From: Panorpa germanica
Lineage: Eukaryota; Arthropoda; Insecta; Mecoptera; Panorpidae
Length of the DNA: 64,000 bases
Direction: 5' to 3'
NCBI GenBank assembly: GCA_963678705.1
Contig: OY783221.1
Coordinates: 13,330,001 to 13,394,000 of the forward strand
Within the stretch, counting starts at the first letter, position 1, and every line of letters begins with the position of its first letter. The notes under the pieces are model-generated. The model worked only from the letters and a program-made list of their open reading frames with translations, made no database searches and was not told where the DNA came from. Positions 1-13,300 of the stretch are shown here, piece after piece. Position numbers and translations under genes: made by a program.

Positions 1-1006
1 TAATTTTAATATACAATTGTTTTACAATAAAATCTGATTATACATTTTAAAACAACAATTGCAACTTGTATCGCATTTGCAATTCTCATGGCAAATTATA
101 ATGTAAAATTTTACATTTTATTTAATATATGTAAAATCTAAAATTTCCGAGTTCTGATGTAAGTTTTTAAATGAAACGCACACTATAAATATAGAAGAAT
201 AGTATAATCTACTGTTAGCAAAATCTTAACTACGAATGTATCTTTAATATCCACTTATGTACACTATGACATTAGACCTCACACAACTAATTTCCATTAA
301 AGCTTTAACAAGTGTTTCACAGCTCATTTAAAACGCATTCTAGATCTCTTGGTACTGATATACTGACACACTTGAATTGTTTATGTCACTTATTAAACTC
401 GCACTTCCCAGGAGAACGCTATAGATGTCAGCAGTTTGCCAGACTTCATTTTTCAATCTCACATATATATATATATTGAAATATTTTAGTTTTTTATTCA
501 TGTATTTATTGTCTGTAAGTTTGGAACACCATAAATTAAAACGCTTTACATTTTTATTCTTGATTTAATAATTTGGTAGATTATCTTTATCTATTTAGAG
601 ATAATCTAGCAATGAGATTTCTTTCAATTTTTCCGCCCGGGAGTTTTATGCATGTTTTCCGGGAAACGGGAACTATCAATCAATGTAATTTTTCGGAAAA
701 TGCCCGTAAAATATAGTAGATGAACGAGCTAAAAGTAAAGAAAAACGAGGAAGAAATCTTAGATTTTGTACAAATAATTTATTTCATTCATACTTTCTGT
801 TTAAACCAACCATTTTTAAAGCACGCAATAACTAGCTTTATATATTTACTTATTTAATTACCATAATAATAAACACAAAATAATGGAACAGTATTACCAC
901 ATTCCTTGGATTCTATATTTATTCATTTTGAATAATTTATTTTCTAAGGACTGATTATTAAAAGTCTTTTTTAGGCTGCGTTACTATTTCTATTATTTAC
1001 TGCGGG
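1..1006. other. Upstream region, no gene seen
   Basis: AT-rich DNA with a short (AT)n run near 464-476. It shows no open frame with protein-like content and none of the repeat families found further right. Confidence 0.6.
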
Positions 1007-1056
1007 TGACGTAAGCGCAGTATATAAATAAATAAGGTCGTTCGGTAAAACAGTGG
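1007..1056 (+). promoter_or_regulatory. Candidate core promoter of the Grb gene
   Basis: A CRE-like TGACGTAA at 1007-1014 is followed by TATATAAAT at 1021-1029 and ACAGTG at 1050-1055. The TATA-to-initiator spacing is about 29 bp, the normal distance. If used, transcription starts near 1050, about 120 nt before the ATG at 1173. AT-rich DNA gives chance TATA boxes, so this remains a candidate. Confidence 0.4.
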
Positions 1057-1149
1057 ATCATTAAAAATTAAAGAAGTAATGAGACTTAATTATTTAATTG
1101 ATAAACTTATTACGGAGCTTTTTATAAATAAAAAAATATTTTGTTTCAG

Positions 1150-1301
1150 ATTGGTGTCGTTTGCCCGCGAGTATGAAATGCGTGTGCCTCGATAGCGGCC
1201 CCAGTTACGAGCGCCTGAGCCCCCTTAGTCCACCCACCACGATGCTTGACTTTACAGGATGCACTAGTGGGTGTGACAAGGACAGCAATAATGAAAAACA
1301 G
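1150..1301 (+). CDS. Grb14: Grb exon 1, N-terminal Ser/Pro-rich segment
   Basis: The donor is CAG|GTGAGT at 1301/1302. The left edge is either an acceptor (TTTGTTTCAG ending at 1149) or internal to a first exon started by the promoter near 1050. The first ATG in frame is at 1173 with A at -3; residues 1-43 follow and contain the stretch ERLSPLSPPTTM. Vertebrate members also carry a proline-rich segment before the RA domain. This segment is poorly conserved, so its assignment rests on frame, donor and position. Confidence 0.72.
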
Positions 1302-4300
1302 GTGAGTCTTAAATTTGATATAAACGTAAATATTTTGCAAAATTCTTTTAATAGAATTCATAAATATAAATAGAGTATAGGGCTCTTCAATTAAACATTG
1401 CCCCTCTTCAAACACAAGTTGTTTGCTTCTTTCTTGCCAATTTCTTGTTTGTTTTGATAAGCTATTTCGACATACATTAACAAAATGAATTACGGCTTAC
1501 TGGAATACGTTTGATTCGTAGATTTATTATTTATTATAAAAAATACAAACGGCTATTCAAACGCAGGACTATTTCATAGATAATATTATGAACTACACTG
1601 TAAAAAAAATTGGTCGAGAAAAAGAAAGAAAATTTAGTGAAAAAATCAGCACCGCAAATTTATATCAAACTGCAGATTTTTCCGCGCGACTTTTAAATCA
1701 GCAGCATTTATATGATTCAGTGTATTACAGAATTACAGTTCCAATTTTGCACTATTATTTCTCGCAGTATAGCGAGCCTTAGGCCCTCCGCACACGAGTC
1801 GACTGATTGAAAACTAGTCAAGCCGTGTTTCGTTACTCTATAGAATTTTTAACAATAGTAGTTTAACAACACAGTTTCATTTTCATTCGGTTCTGGCAGA
1901 TTCGGGGCTAAGGTTTGCAATCAGTCGCCTTATGTGCGGACGCCCTAAGGAACAGGCGTCCAAAGCTTTTTTTACAATGCATATTAATATAAGAAATGGT
2001 CCATCTCCTGGTTTCTTTTCGAAGTCGCTATTAAAACTAAACCGGTAAACACTTTTAAATGATGGTTGCATTATTCAAGAGAATATACCTTTCCATTATT
2101 TATGAAAAACAATTTCACTTAAATGGTTGCCCAAATAATGAACTACAGCTAAGATAGCCCATCTTAGCTGTAGTTCATTATATTAAACCAATTTTGCAAT
2201 ACATTAACAATTGACTGTGAAACATTGGATTAAAAACGATTTTCCCATAAAAATTGTTCACCAATTAACCAATAGGCCAATTATCATCTCCAAAATGGCT
2301 AACAAGGGTTAAGTTACACTGTAAGAAAAATTAGTCGGAAAAATGTTTTAGGACGCCTCTTTCTTATCCTAATGCCGCATTCTGGAAAAAATTGCGCGGA
2401 AATGAGACCACAATTCTGTAATATATTGAGTCATAAATGTACACGCACTCTTTTGATTTAAATTCGCGCAAAAAATTCTACGTGGAAAAATAAACAAATA
2501 TTTCCACGCGATTTTTTCGCAATGTTGGACTAGTCTAAGAAAGAGGCGTGTACATATTTTCGACCAATTTTTGTTACAGTCTAAGTTAGAGCTACAGTTC
2601 ACGACAGCTTCATTTGTAGGTTACATTCAAGCTGCAAATGAAGCCAGACGTATTCTGCATCTTAGTTCTGTCCACGTAACGTTATACAAGCTGCATGCAA
2701 GCTGCAAATAGACGACGAATCAGACGTAGAATGTATTGGCTTCATCCATACATCGAAAAGAACATTAACCGCTGATTGTTTGTTGCTGCAAGAGAGTTAT
2801 CAGAGGATGATTCAGTATTTCAATCAGTCTACCGAATGACTATTCAATAATATGAACAAAATTGACTGCCGAGTCCGTCATTTTTAAAGAATATTCCGTC
2901 TAAGCGTTGTGCAGTACGCTAGAGCTATGACATGTTGCAGCCCAGTCCGCATGACGGTTGCTTGCCACTAAGCAAATGCGACGTTGCAGCTCCGTGGATA
3001 GAGCCTCCTTTGTTTAAATGCAAGCTGCAAGTAAGCGTACAACAAACGGTAAATGACGAAAATGTGCTCATAAAGTGACGCTACGTGGAGAATACCTTAA
3101 GCCTCATTCCCACTTACTGTTTTGATATTTAATTTACTGTTTTTATTTAATATTTTAATCTAGATTTCAGGTTTTCGTTTAAGCATTCCTTTTCACATTT
3201 GTGTTTTAATTGAAGTTTAGTTAATTTAGTTAAAACTGAAAGATTAAAACAATTAGTAATAGAAATTGTTTTCTCTTCTATATTTTTCAAAAACTGACAT
3301 TAAACTTCTTTTAAAAGTAAATCCTACTGCATTTTGACAGATTGTCACATTTTGGAGGCTATAATATAATATAGTTTTTCTTAATTTAATATTTTTAATT
3401 TAAGACATTGGACCTTGTAAGGTTCTAAAAAAAACTAAGAAAACTTAAGAAATAAATTAAATTAAAAATGGTACTGTGAATGATTACGCGTATTGCCATA
3501 TGCTAAACAATTTAAATTAAATACAAAATTAAATTAAAGAAGTGAGTGGGAATGATGGGGAGTGGGAAGCCTCACTTAAAAATGAAATCAATCTTTATAG
3601 TAAAGATTCATTACTTCATTTTGTTTACATTATTTTCATTACCAATACTATCGTCTTATTTAAAATACTCGGTGCAACATGACCTGTGTATTATGTTAAA
3701 TGATATTTTCATAAGTAGCACGCAGGGCAATCTAGACAGTTGGTCCGCCACTGCATACTTTAATATAAAAACGTACTAAATCATAAAGATCCATGAAGTA
3801 TAAACTTTAGGGAAAGTTCTAGAACTTAATTTTTTATGAGTTTCGAAGTAGAGATTTCATTATACCCAGACCCAGTACCCGCACGCTGTGCAAACAAATA
3901 CTCATTCGTACCATATCAAGTTAACGCCACGCTACGTTCATTCGATTGCAAAAGTTTAATAGTCGTGAGATGCGGGATTTTATCACGTCGTATAAAAAGA
4001 TATAACTTTGTAATCTCTTTAGGAAGTAAAATCCTATCGCAATATTACAATCAAAAATAAAACACTGTATCAGATATACAAGCTAACGTAGAGTCTGGTA
4101 CACTATTGATGAGTACTTCAGCAGATATGTAAAGGAACGTCTTCACTGACAACAATTCTCTACATAAAAGTCATTCTTTCCAAATAGGTAGGGCAAATAG
4201 TCTTTCAAAAGTGTTTAAAAGAACTTGGAATTTGGACACTAGAGTAATACGTTTCATTTATGTTTTTCTATTCAACTTCCAAAGGTATAAAAAACAACCT

Positions 4301-7300
4301 AATGAAGCCAGACACGAGCAAACAAAAGTGAACTGGTTCTAAAGTACAATCGGTGAGGTAAATATAGTCCAGTCGAATATTGTGCGAATACTGTCTTTTT
4401 AGTAATTTTTTTTGTAATGTATCTCTCTTGTATTTATTAAGCATTACATTAGTATGCCTTAAATTCACAGACTACATTTTATTTTCTTATTTAAACCATT
4501 TTACTTTCTTAAAACTATGTTTTACTTACGACATTTCTTGAAACGTAATTTAGTTTGCAATTAAAGAGTTTCATCTTGATAATATCTTGAACTATAATTT
4601 AGACTTTATACCAAAATGGTCAAGAGTTTTTTTTTTTGAGATTCTCATTTTTAAGAAGTTAAGAATAAATTAGGTGTGCTCGAGAAATTCTTTGTTCTTA
4701 TTAAACAGTCCTTTCAGTTTCAATAAGATGTCCGATTTTGTAAGTGTATTTTATTTGTTTCATTTCAGTTCTTAGAATTCCTACACATAACGTCTTTGAC
4801 GTTATGTTAAACCATTTTTGCTTATCTCAGTTTGCTTAAAAGTCTGAACACAAGTCCATTTTCACAGAGCTGGAACTGAGAACTGAGAACTGAATAGAAC
4901 GTGTTAAAGAAATTTAAGAGTTGATTAAAGATAAATGATTTTTGGAAAGTAAGAAAGTTGCGATGAATCACCAGAAGTAGTTGTCAGTGTAAGCCCCTCC
5001 GCACATGAGGCGACTGGTTGCAAACCTTAATCCCGAATCTTCTCGAACCGAATGTGATTGCAACTGTGTTGTTACTGAGAGAACGAATGTGTATACGAGT
5101 GAGATAAAACACACGGCACGAACGTAACTAAACTGATTTCAAACTGGTTTTGAGTACGTTTGTCGCAAGTCAATTTCTCGGTCGCAGAACATCTTCAGGT
5201 TTCATGTGGTTGTATGGTTTTGATGATGACATCTTCAACAGAGATATTTACGAATACTATTGAAAAGTATTTAAATACATATATACAATTAAATACGACA
5301 TAATAAAATCCCGTATTATGCTATTGTTAATAATTCTTTAGAGTCACGAAACACGACTCGACTACCAGTTTAGTTTCGTTCTCTCACTAACAACACAGTT
5401 CTATTCTTATTCGGTTCGGGCAGATTCGGGGCTAAAGTTTGCAACCAGTCGCCTTATGTGCGGACGCCCTAAGGATATAAATTGAAATGAAAAGAGATAT
5501 GAGAGATTTAAGAGAGAATGAAGTAAGAGAACAATTTTTTACTGGAAGGAGTTGATTTTTAAGTCGTCGTTTCTCGAAAATTTTCAACAAATATAAAAAA
5601 AAACTATTTCATTATTTTCATCTGCTTGAATATGAGTACAGTTAAAGTTTTCTTTGGAGAAAATGTGTATAATATTATTTAAATATAGGAGGTTGTTTAA
5701 AATTCTTGGGGGACTATTTTCTGGATTTTGTTGTATCAAAGATGATGTTGTGAGTGCTCATAGATATCATACAATTATTAGGCAGTGGTGTAGTAACATA
5801 TACGACGCCACAACATCGTAAAGTCTGCCAACAGTAGTAGGACGACGTCCGTGGTAGGACTCAGCATCAGAAATAGGCTGACGTGAAATAAATATATTTA
5901 AAAAGAAATTCTCGGGGGTCGACGGTAAGTGAAGTTTAGGGATTCCTCTTTGCTAGAGTTTGTTATTATGAAAGGCATCTCTATGGGCATCCACACACTT
6001 AAGAGTTTGCATGTTTAATATAGGTTTGCAGGTTCAATATTTCCTTTTTGTAACACAAGAAAAAGTAGTTAAAAATTTGTTGATAGTTAGACTGGACTAT
6101 ATCAGTGTACAAACAAACAGTGCGTTGTAGTTGGTTAAAATAATTCAACATGTAAACATGTTGTTACACGCACCACGAGTCGTAAACAAGTGTGGCGCTG
6201 ACCCCTGTACGGTACAGTACGGTACGTTCTTGAACTAACAATATGTACTTTATGCTATTCATCGATAAATTATATATTACAGTCTACTGTTTTATCAACA
6301 ATACCAGCAAATATAGAAAGTTTTGTTAGTAAACAATAATTAGTATTATTACTATCAGTTATTCTACATCTAAGATGGTATATCATCCAGTTAGTCGCAC
6401 TTTTGAACTGGAATAACTGGTAACACTATGTGTTGTACGGTTTTTACGAAATTGTAGTACAGTGCCGGCTCTGTCTTATTCAATCAAATTACACTTTCTC
6501 TAACGTCTAATTCAATAAGTTAACTGTTTTGATATTTAGTTTACTGTTTTTATTAATATTTTAATCTAGATTTCAAGTTTTCAGAATAGGCATTCCTTGT
6601 CACATTCGTGTTTTAATTTGAGTTTAGTTAATGTACTTGGTGCACATGCGTCGTTAGTAATATAAATTTTGACAGTTGGACAAAATTGAATGTACCATAA
6701 TTAAAATTGCTGTTTTTAATAACAATTAGTATTAGAAATTGTTTTTACTTCTTTATTTTTGACAAAATGACAATAAATTTCTTTTAAATATAAATCCTAC
6801 TGCATTTTGACAGGTTGTCACATTTTGGAGGTTATAATATAATATAGTTTTGTTTAATTTAGAAACATTGGACCTTGTTAGGTTCTAAAAAAACAAAGAA
6901 AACGTAAATTAAATTCAAAATTAAAAATGGTGCAGGGATTTACTACACATATTCCCATATGCTACAGAATTTAAATTAAATACTAAATTAAAACAGTAAG
7001 TTACATTACTTTAACATTGATACTTTAGAGTGAAGCTATAGTTTTTTAATTTATTTTATTTGGAATTTTTTTTTAGCTCCTTACCTTAGCAAATTACCTA
7101 TTTGTTGCTCTTTTTTAATACCTTATGTAATGTTATAACATTAACCTTCTATAAGACTCATCGGTATAATCTTATAGTTTTGAAGAATTATAAATGGTTT
7201 CATTATCTGATTATCTTAAAATTTTGAAGTCGATTAAAAAAGTAAGTGTTACATTGCGCATGGGTCATTCGCTACGTGGCTTGGTTAGGAGAGAGGGGAG

Positions 7301-10300
7301 GTTGAGTATGACTAAAGTAGACTATGTGGTACAATGAACAGCATGAACTTTTTTTTAGGGAATGATCTTTTACGTACTCCACGGTCAGCGAAAAACCTAT
7401 CTTTTAAAGAATGACCTTTTTTGAGAACACTAAAAAAAATTTCTAAGGAAGAAAATTACGTTCCGCACAAGGAAGCGAGTGGGGTTTCATGGTGAAAACA
7501 TTAGTAGGCTACCAAGTGGGGGTGGATGTTCTAATGAGGGCAAAATGAGACCATGTAGTTTATGGATTAAACATTGAACGAGATATATTACATGTTTATA
7601 ATATTCGTATATACGTACATACGGTTATGTATGTATTACGGTTCCGTTTGTACAAACTAAGGTCTATCGCACACTGCAAACGTATTTAAGCGACGGCGAA
7701 TTCGGACGTAAATCAGCTAGAACTCTCAAAGCAACTCGACTCCCCAGTAAACATTTTGGAGTCACTTTGACATCATATTGATGCGTCATGATTTTTTTGT
7801 CATGAAAGAGTTCATTTATAGTTCAGTTTCTCACAGTCTTTCATATAAAATGTCTACTTTATCGGGTACAAATGGCGAAATTAGTCCACCTGTCGGAATA
7901 CAAATGAAGATAAAGTTGATGCGAAGTATAATTGAAGTGAAATAGTGATAGAAACGTCATTAAATAGGACACTTCACCAAATTGTTTACTGGGTCCTGTG
8001 TTTTTTGCACATGTTGCACGCCAAGTCAAACTTGTGTGCTGTAGGGTGTATTGGAGTTGTTTTGCACTAACATAATTTATCATGAGAGCAAACTTTTACT
8101 TTAATTTTATCGATACACCACTGTTATGAAAGAGACTCTTTTCTTTCATAACCCTTCCGTGTATTCGTTTGGTTCCTTCCATGTATACCTTTGCTTAAAA
8201 TTCGCTGATAATCGGTTCCAGTATGAGAGCTACATAACGCCCTTATTCGGACGGCTTTGTCGTTTGCAGTGTGCGAGACTTCATTACATGTACAGGGTTC
8301 GGATAGGTAAAGCGTAGCAGCGCTTATACGTCCGGCCAAAATTCGCTTAAATACGCTTTTAAGGTACGACAGGCCCAAAGGTCTATTTGTCAGCCAAAAT
8401 AAGAAGCTAAATATGTTTTGAATTTTGTAGCTCAACAAATATTTTCTATTTCTATTAGTCTTTAATTAATCCTGATGTTTATATTGCTAAGTTTATTAGA
8501 CTTAATACATTTATCAGTAAATGTCTTAACTATTATTATTATTTGAGTATGTCATGAGTTGTGCTAAAATGCGTCGGAGCCCTTTAACTGCTATACTCGT
8601 ATATATTTTACGGATCGTAAAACCCTTCTTAGCGTTTAACATTCAAGAGCACGTATGCGTCTTTTAAGGATGTAAACTACAATTATTTCCGCGAAGATTT
8701 TAATAGGCGCTTTGTGTTAAAACAAAGGGCCGGTTCTTCGCGTCTTGCAGTTGAAGGCGGCGCTGAATTTACACTTCCAATAAAATTTATTATTCTCGTC
8801 AGTAAATATGTTATGTTCCAATCATAAAATTTGAGGTAATAAAAGGTTTTAAGTGCAAATGGAAGTGCAGTCATAAAGTTTTGCGTGTTTTTGATGAATT
8901 ACCAGGTATGGTGCGAGGATGGCGGGAGGGTGGAAGGGTGATGTTGTTTGTTGTGAACTGTATGCTAAGCAGTAGCCAGTAAACTTAAAACAAGCATGCG
9001 TCTGGATACAGGGCAGGGATTCCCAAACTATAGAGTCGTTTTACTGATCCGAGAACTTTGTAAAAAACTAGGAAATAACAATTAATAAAGAATACAATAG
9101 GCAGAGTAGTAAGTTGCAATACTGAAAAAAATTAAGGGCTTGTGAACTATTTTATTAGGGGTCGTTTGTTAATTTGCGATTGAAATAAATTTTAATAAAT
9201 GTATATTGGCGTTTTTTTTTTTTTTTTTCGAAAAGTTAACGGAGTTATAGCTATATCAAATAAATTTCAGACGAAACAGTGGGCGAGAGCATTGATGCTG
9301 GACGCTGACTGCTGTGTCTTCGGGTTCGATCCCCGGACCAGATTTATATTTTATGAGTTTGATTGTTATCAAATTATATAGATTATGGTCATACATAATC
9401 GTACACTTATTAGGCAGAGGTGAAGGAGGTCGTCGATGATAGGACTCAGCATCGGAAATACCGACGTTAAATAAATTAAATACAAATGAATTTCAGTTTT
9501 ACCGCATGTTTTAGCAATATGTAATACGTCACAAAAGAAATAAGTAATCGAAATTATTTTCCCTTGTTTGCAACCTTCGTAATATAATACTTCATGGGAT
9601 ACACAACCTAGCTGTTAGTAGTAAATGACTATTTTAATTGTTAATATCTCCTAAAGTATAAGACGTTATTAAAAATGTAATTGGACATTTCAGGTTCTAG
9701 TAGCCAACAATACATAGTTCCGTTTTATAGAAATTAAGACATGGGTTATAAACCTATTTGAAACTGAACTTTGGAGGTCACATTGTGCAGTAATGAATAG
9801 GTCTTCTTCTTTTTCTAGTATTAATAAATAGTTTTAATTGGAAAGAAAATTGTTTTTTGCTGAGGATAAGATGAAAAAACTGTCTACGTCTATTTTATTT
9901 ATATTTTAAATTATCAACATTTAAAATGATTAAGCCTCATTCCTACTCACTGTTTTGATATTTAATTTACTGTTTAATTTAATATTGTAATCTAGATTTC
10001 AGGTTCTCGTTTAAGCATTCCTTTGCACATTTGTGTTTGAATTTAAGTTTAGTTAATTTAGTTGGTGCGTATGCATCGTTAGTAATATAAATTTTGACAT
10101 TTCGACAAAATTGTATGTGAAATAATTAAAATTGCTATTTTTAATAACAATTAGTAATAGAAATTGTTTTCTCTTCTATATTTTTCAAAAACTGACATAA
10201 AACTTCTTTTAAAAGTAAATCCTACTGCATTTTGACAGATTGGCACATTTTGAAGGTTATAATATAATATAGTTTTTCTTAATTTAATATTTTTAATTTA

Positions 10301-13300
10301 AGACATTGGACCTTGTAAGGTTCTTAAAAAACTAAGAAAACTTAAAAAATAAATTAAATTAAAAATGATACTGCGAATGACTACGCGTATTAAATACAAA
10401 ATTAAATTAAAGCAGTGAGGGGGAATTACTTTATTGAAATCGGAACATTAAGAACATTTTTAATGTGTCTCTAGTCCAAGTCTGGTCTTTTTGCCTTCCT
10501 CCATATGGAGTCTTATTTTTTCCAATGACAGATATTTGATAATCTCATACATTTATCATATTTCATATTAGTATACAAAGGGGAAACATTTCTTAAATAT
10601 AACTTTGTAAGATGAATGGAAAATGTGTTTTTTCTTTCATGAAACGATCTTTCTAACGTTGACTTCCCCGCATTAGAATAATATGTGCATAAATAATGTT
10701 GGGAAGTTTAATGTTGCATAAATAAAAAGCTTATTAGTTGCATATGCCTCGCTAGGTTTAAGTACCCAGCCAACACAAAACACACAACACAGAACACCCT
10801 ACAATGGCTAACATTCATCGTTTGACAGCAACAAGAACAAGAACTAGTGAATGAACTTAGCGAAATAAAGCATAAAATGTATGATTTACTACAAAATGGT
10901 TCGTTCTGTAAGAAGAACATAAGCCATTAAACATACAACATAACGAATTGCATAAATCAATCTTCAGAGAGCAATGCGGCCATAAAACCCATGTCTCGAG
11001 GACTCAAAACACATTTTATTACTCAGGGTGATTGACCCTATCGTAAGGAGATTACAATACATTGTAAGCTTGTAAGAAAATATACATTATCATCAACAAG
11101 CAAATAATTGATTGATAACATCGTGGCGCCTTCGTATATTTATGCAACAAAGTTGTCCGTGACAATGTTATCTACCAGTTTCTCTAACTTGGTAATCCTC
11201 TATCCGCAAGAATTATCCAAGGAATTACTCATAGAGCTTAAAATGATTCAATTTTTGATTAACCCTGACCATAATGCTCCGTACACATTGGTGCGACTTA
11301 TCATGCGATTTCCAACATTTGTTGGAAGCAGTTGTACAACACGTCCACACTGGTGTGACATTTAATTTAATGCATCGACTTATATATCTTTAGAACGAAT
11401 AGGGTCTACGCCTATTGTTGAGCACGGAAGCAGTGGAACGCAATGAAAGCGTATCAACGGTATCTTCTTTTATTAAATTCAATGCGTCAGCTACTTTCCA
11501 TGGTCACTTTGCGAACACTTACTATTGCTTTTAATGTTGGATATGGAATATTGCCATGTCGGAAGGATCAGTTTCATATACCAAGTGCGATAATGAAGAT
11601 ATTCTGTTAGCAGCGGCTGCTTGTGTGATAATAGGTACAACTACAAGATTATCGTGCAAATTACAACGCAACGAATTTGCAAATGCTGTGTTTGTCCTAG
11701 TCTACAAAGGAGAAAGGTTATGGAGAAAATAACTTATTAACTGATTTAATATAGGACGACTGCTTCCAAAGAGATCCGCCGATAAAAGCATATGGCCCTT
11801 GCGGAATTAATTCTGTAGTGCGTGTGAAAAGATAAAGAAAAAACCTCTTTGCGCAGCGGTCATTTCTATAGAAATCTACAAAAAAGAAAAATTTCCGCGC
11901 GGTTTTATTTCTCAGGTGGATCTATGCCTAACTGTGTGTTTTATAGTGTCGCACGGTGAAGTCGCACTAGTCTGTACGTTAAACTTACAACACATTTAGG
12001 ACACTAATGTCTAAATAGCGTTAACTTATGAATGAAAGTATATAAATGTTCGATGTCGCATGTTTGAGTCGCACCAATGTGTACTAGGCATAAGAGATCT
12101 GTGATGATCGTTATTAATCTTAGATTAGTTTAGAACCACGGTTTTTTGAGCATTTTACATGATCACATCAGATTTTCAATTTGTTTCAAATTTAGACGAA
12201 CTGTCCGTTTATCGTATGTGTAATCACTAAAATCTGAATGGCGAATCTTAATCTGAAAGTATGTGCAGACAATGTTGTTAGATTTAAAATCGAATCTGAT
12301 CTGATCGTCTAAAAGGCAGTTTAAATAGAATTGGATATAGTTTGTGGTTGGCGTGCTTAGTTTAAAGTTCGACTTTACGATTCCTGCTAACACGACCTCC
12401 AACACAGAGGCGGCCTTAGGAGGGGGTGGCAAGCAGGGCAACAGCCCAGGGCCTCGCATTCTCACGCAACAACTCAAGTAGAAAAATTCATTACTATATA
12501 TGTATTTGAATCTCGCATCTCGCTCTTCCCCAGAAATCCCACTAGAATCTCTGCGTATATCTTTTAAGGCATTCACCTTAGTTTATCGTCATTAATATTT
12601 GTCGTCTTTGTGCTTGTTAACTTTTATAACACTTCCAATATAAAATTTTATTTCTCGTCAATTATCATCAAAAATACTTACTTACAATTTACATAAATTA
12701 TTCAAAAACAAGTGCCTCGCAAAATTCTGCCGCGCGGGGCCTCGCAATGGCTAAGGCCGCCCTGCTTCAACAAACATATAAAACTGAGTTAGGATGTACT
12801 TGCATAAAAGCTTAAGGAAATTAATAATACTTACTTACAATTACTTACATTTCGTTGATGAAAAATACGCTAAATACAAATTATTTTAACTATCATGTGA
12901 GGAAACTTGTTAACCTATGTTGGCCACATATGTTTTGGTCGTGTACTGATAATCCCGAGCATGCTTAGTATGGAAACGAGCCTAACATATACGATGGCAG
13001 TGTTTTCACCACAAACACCGATTTTTCGAGTTACCTAGTTGTAGAATTCAGGGTAATGCACTTATCAGTCACAGAAAATTTAAAATAACGTATTAAATAT
13101 TTAACAAATCTGTTATTATTTTGATATGCAATCCGCCGGCGACGTAAACAATTTCTCAACCATGCGTCATCTCCCGTAAATAGAAACTCGATGCATTTCA
13201 TTTATTTTTATTATGTGAATCTGTTCTGTTTTAAATTTCTTATAGCTGGTTGTCCTCCTTATTTCAAATTCTTTCTACTACTTTACATATCTTCCAATTC

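Noticed and set aside
464-476. AT dinucleotide run
   Set aside because: Too short to be worth separate annotation in AT-rich DNA.
2630-3090. Possible element bounded by TCCACGTA and TACGTGGA
   Set aside because: The inverted match is only 8 bp and the borders do not recur elsewhere in the window.
8124-8438. 104-codon open frame on the minus strand, with a similar one at 22816-23028
   Set aside because: The similarity comes from both lying in family C MITEs. The frame is not kept in the other copies.
9323-9332. Possible tRNA gene
   Set aside because: Only the B box and a loose A box are present. No cloverleaf can be drawn, and the same sequence recurs with a shared non-tRNA tail, so it is a SINE.
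12163-12576. 137-codon open frame on the minus strand
   Set aside because: It overlaps the end of the hAT-type MITE and reads through its GC-rich terminus. The composition is not protein-like and there is no recognised domain.
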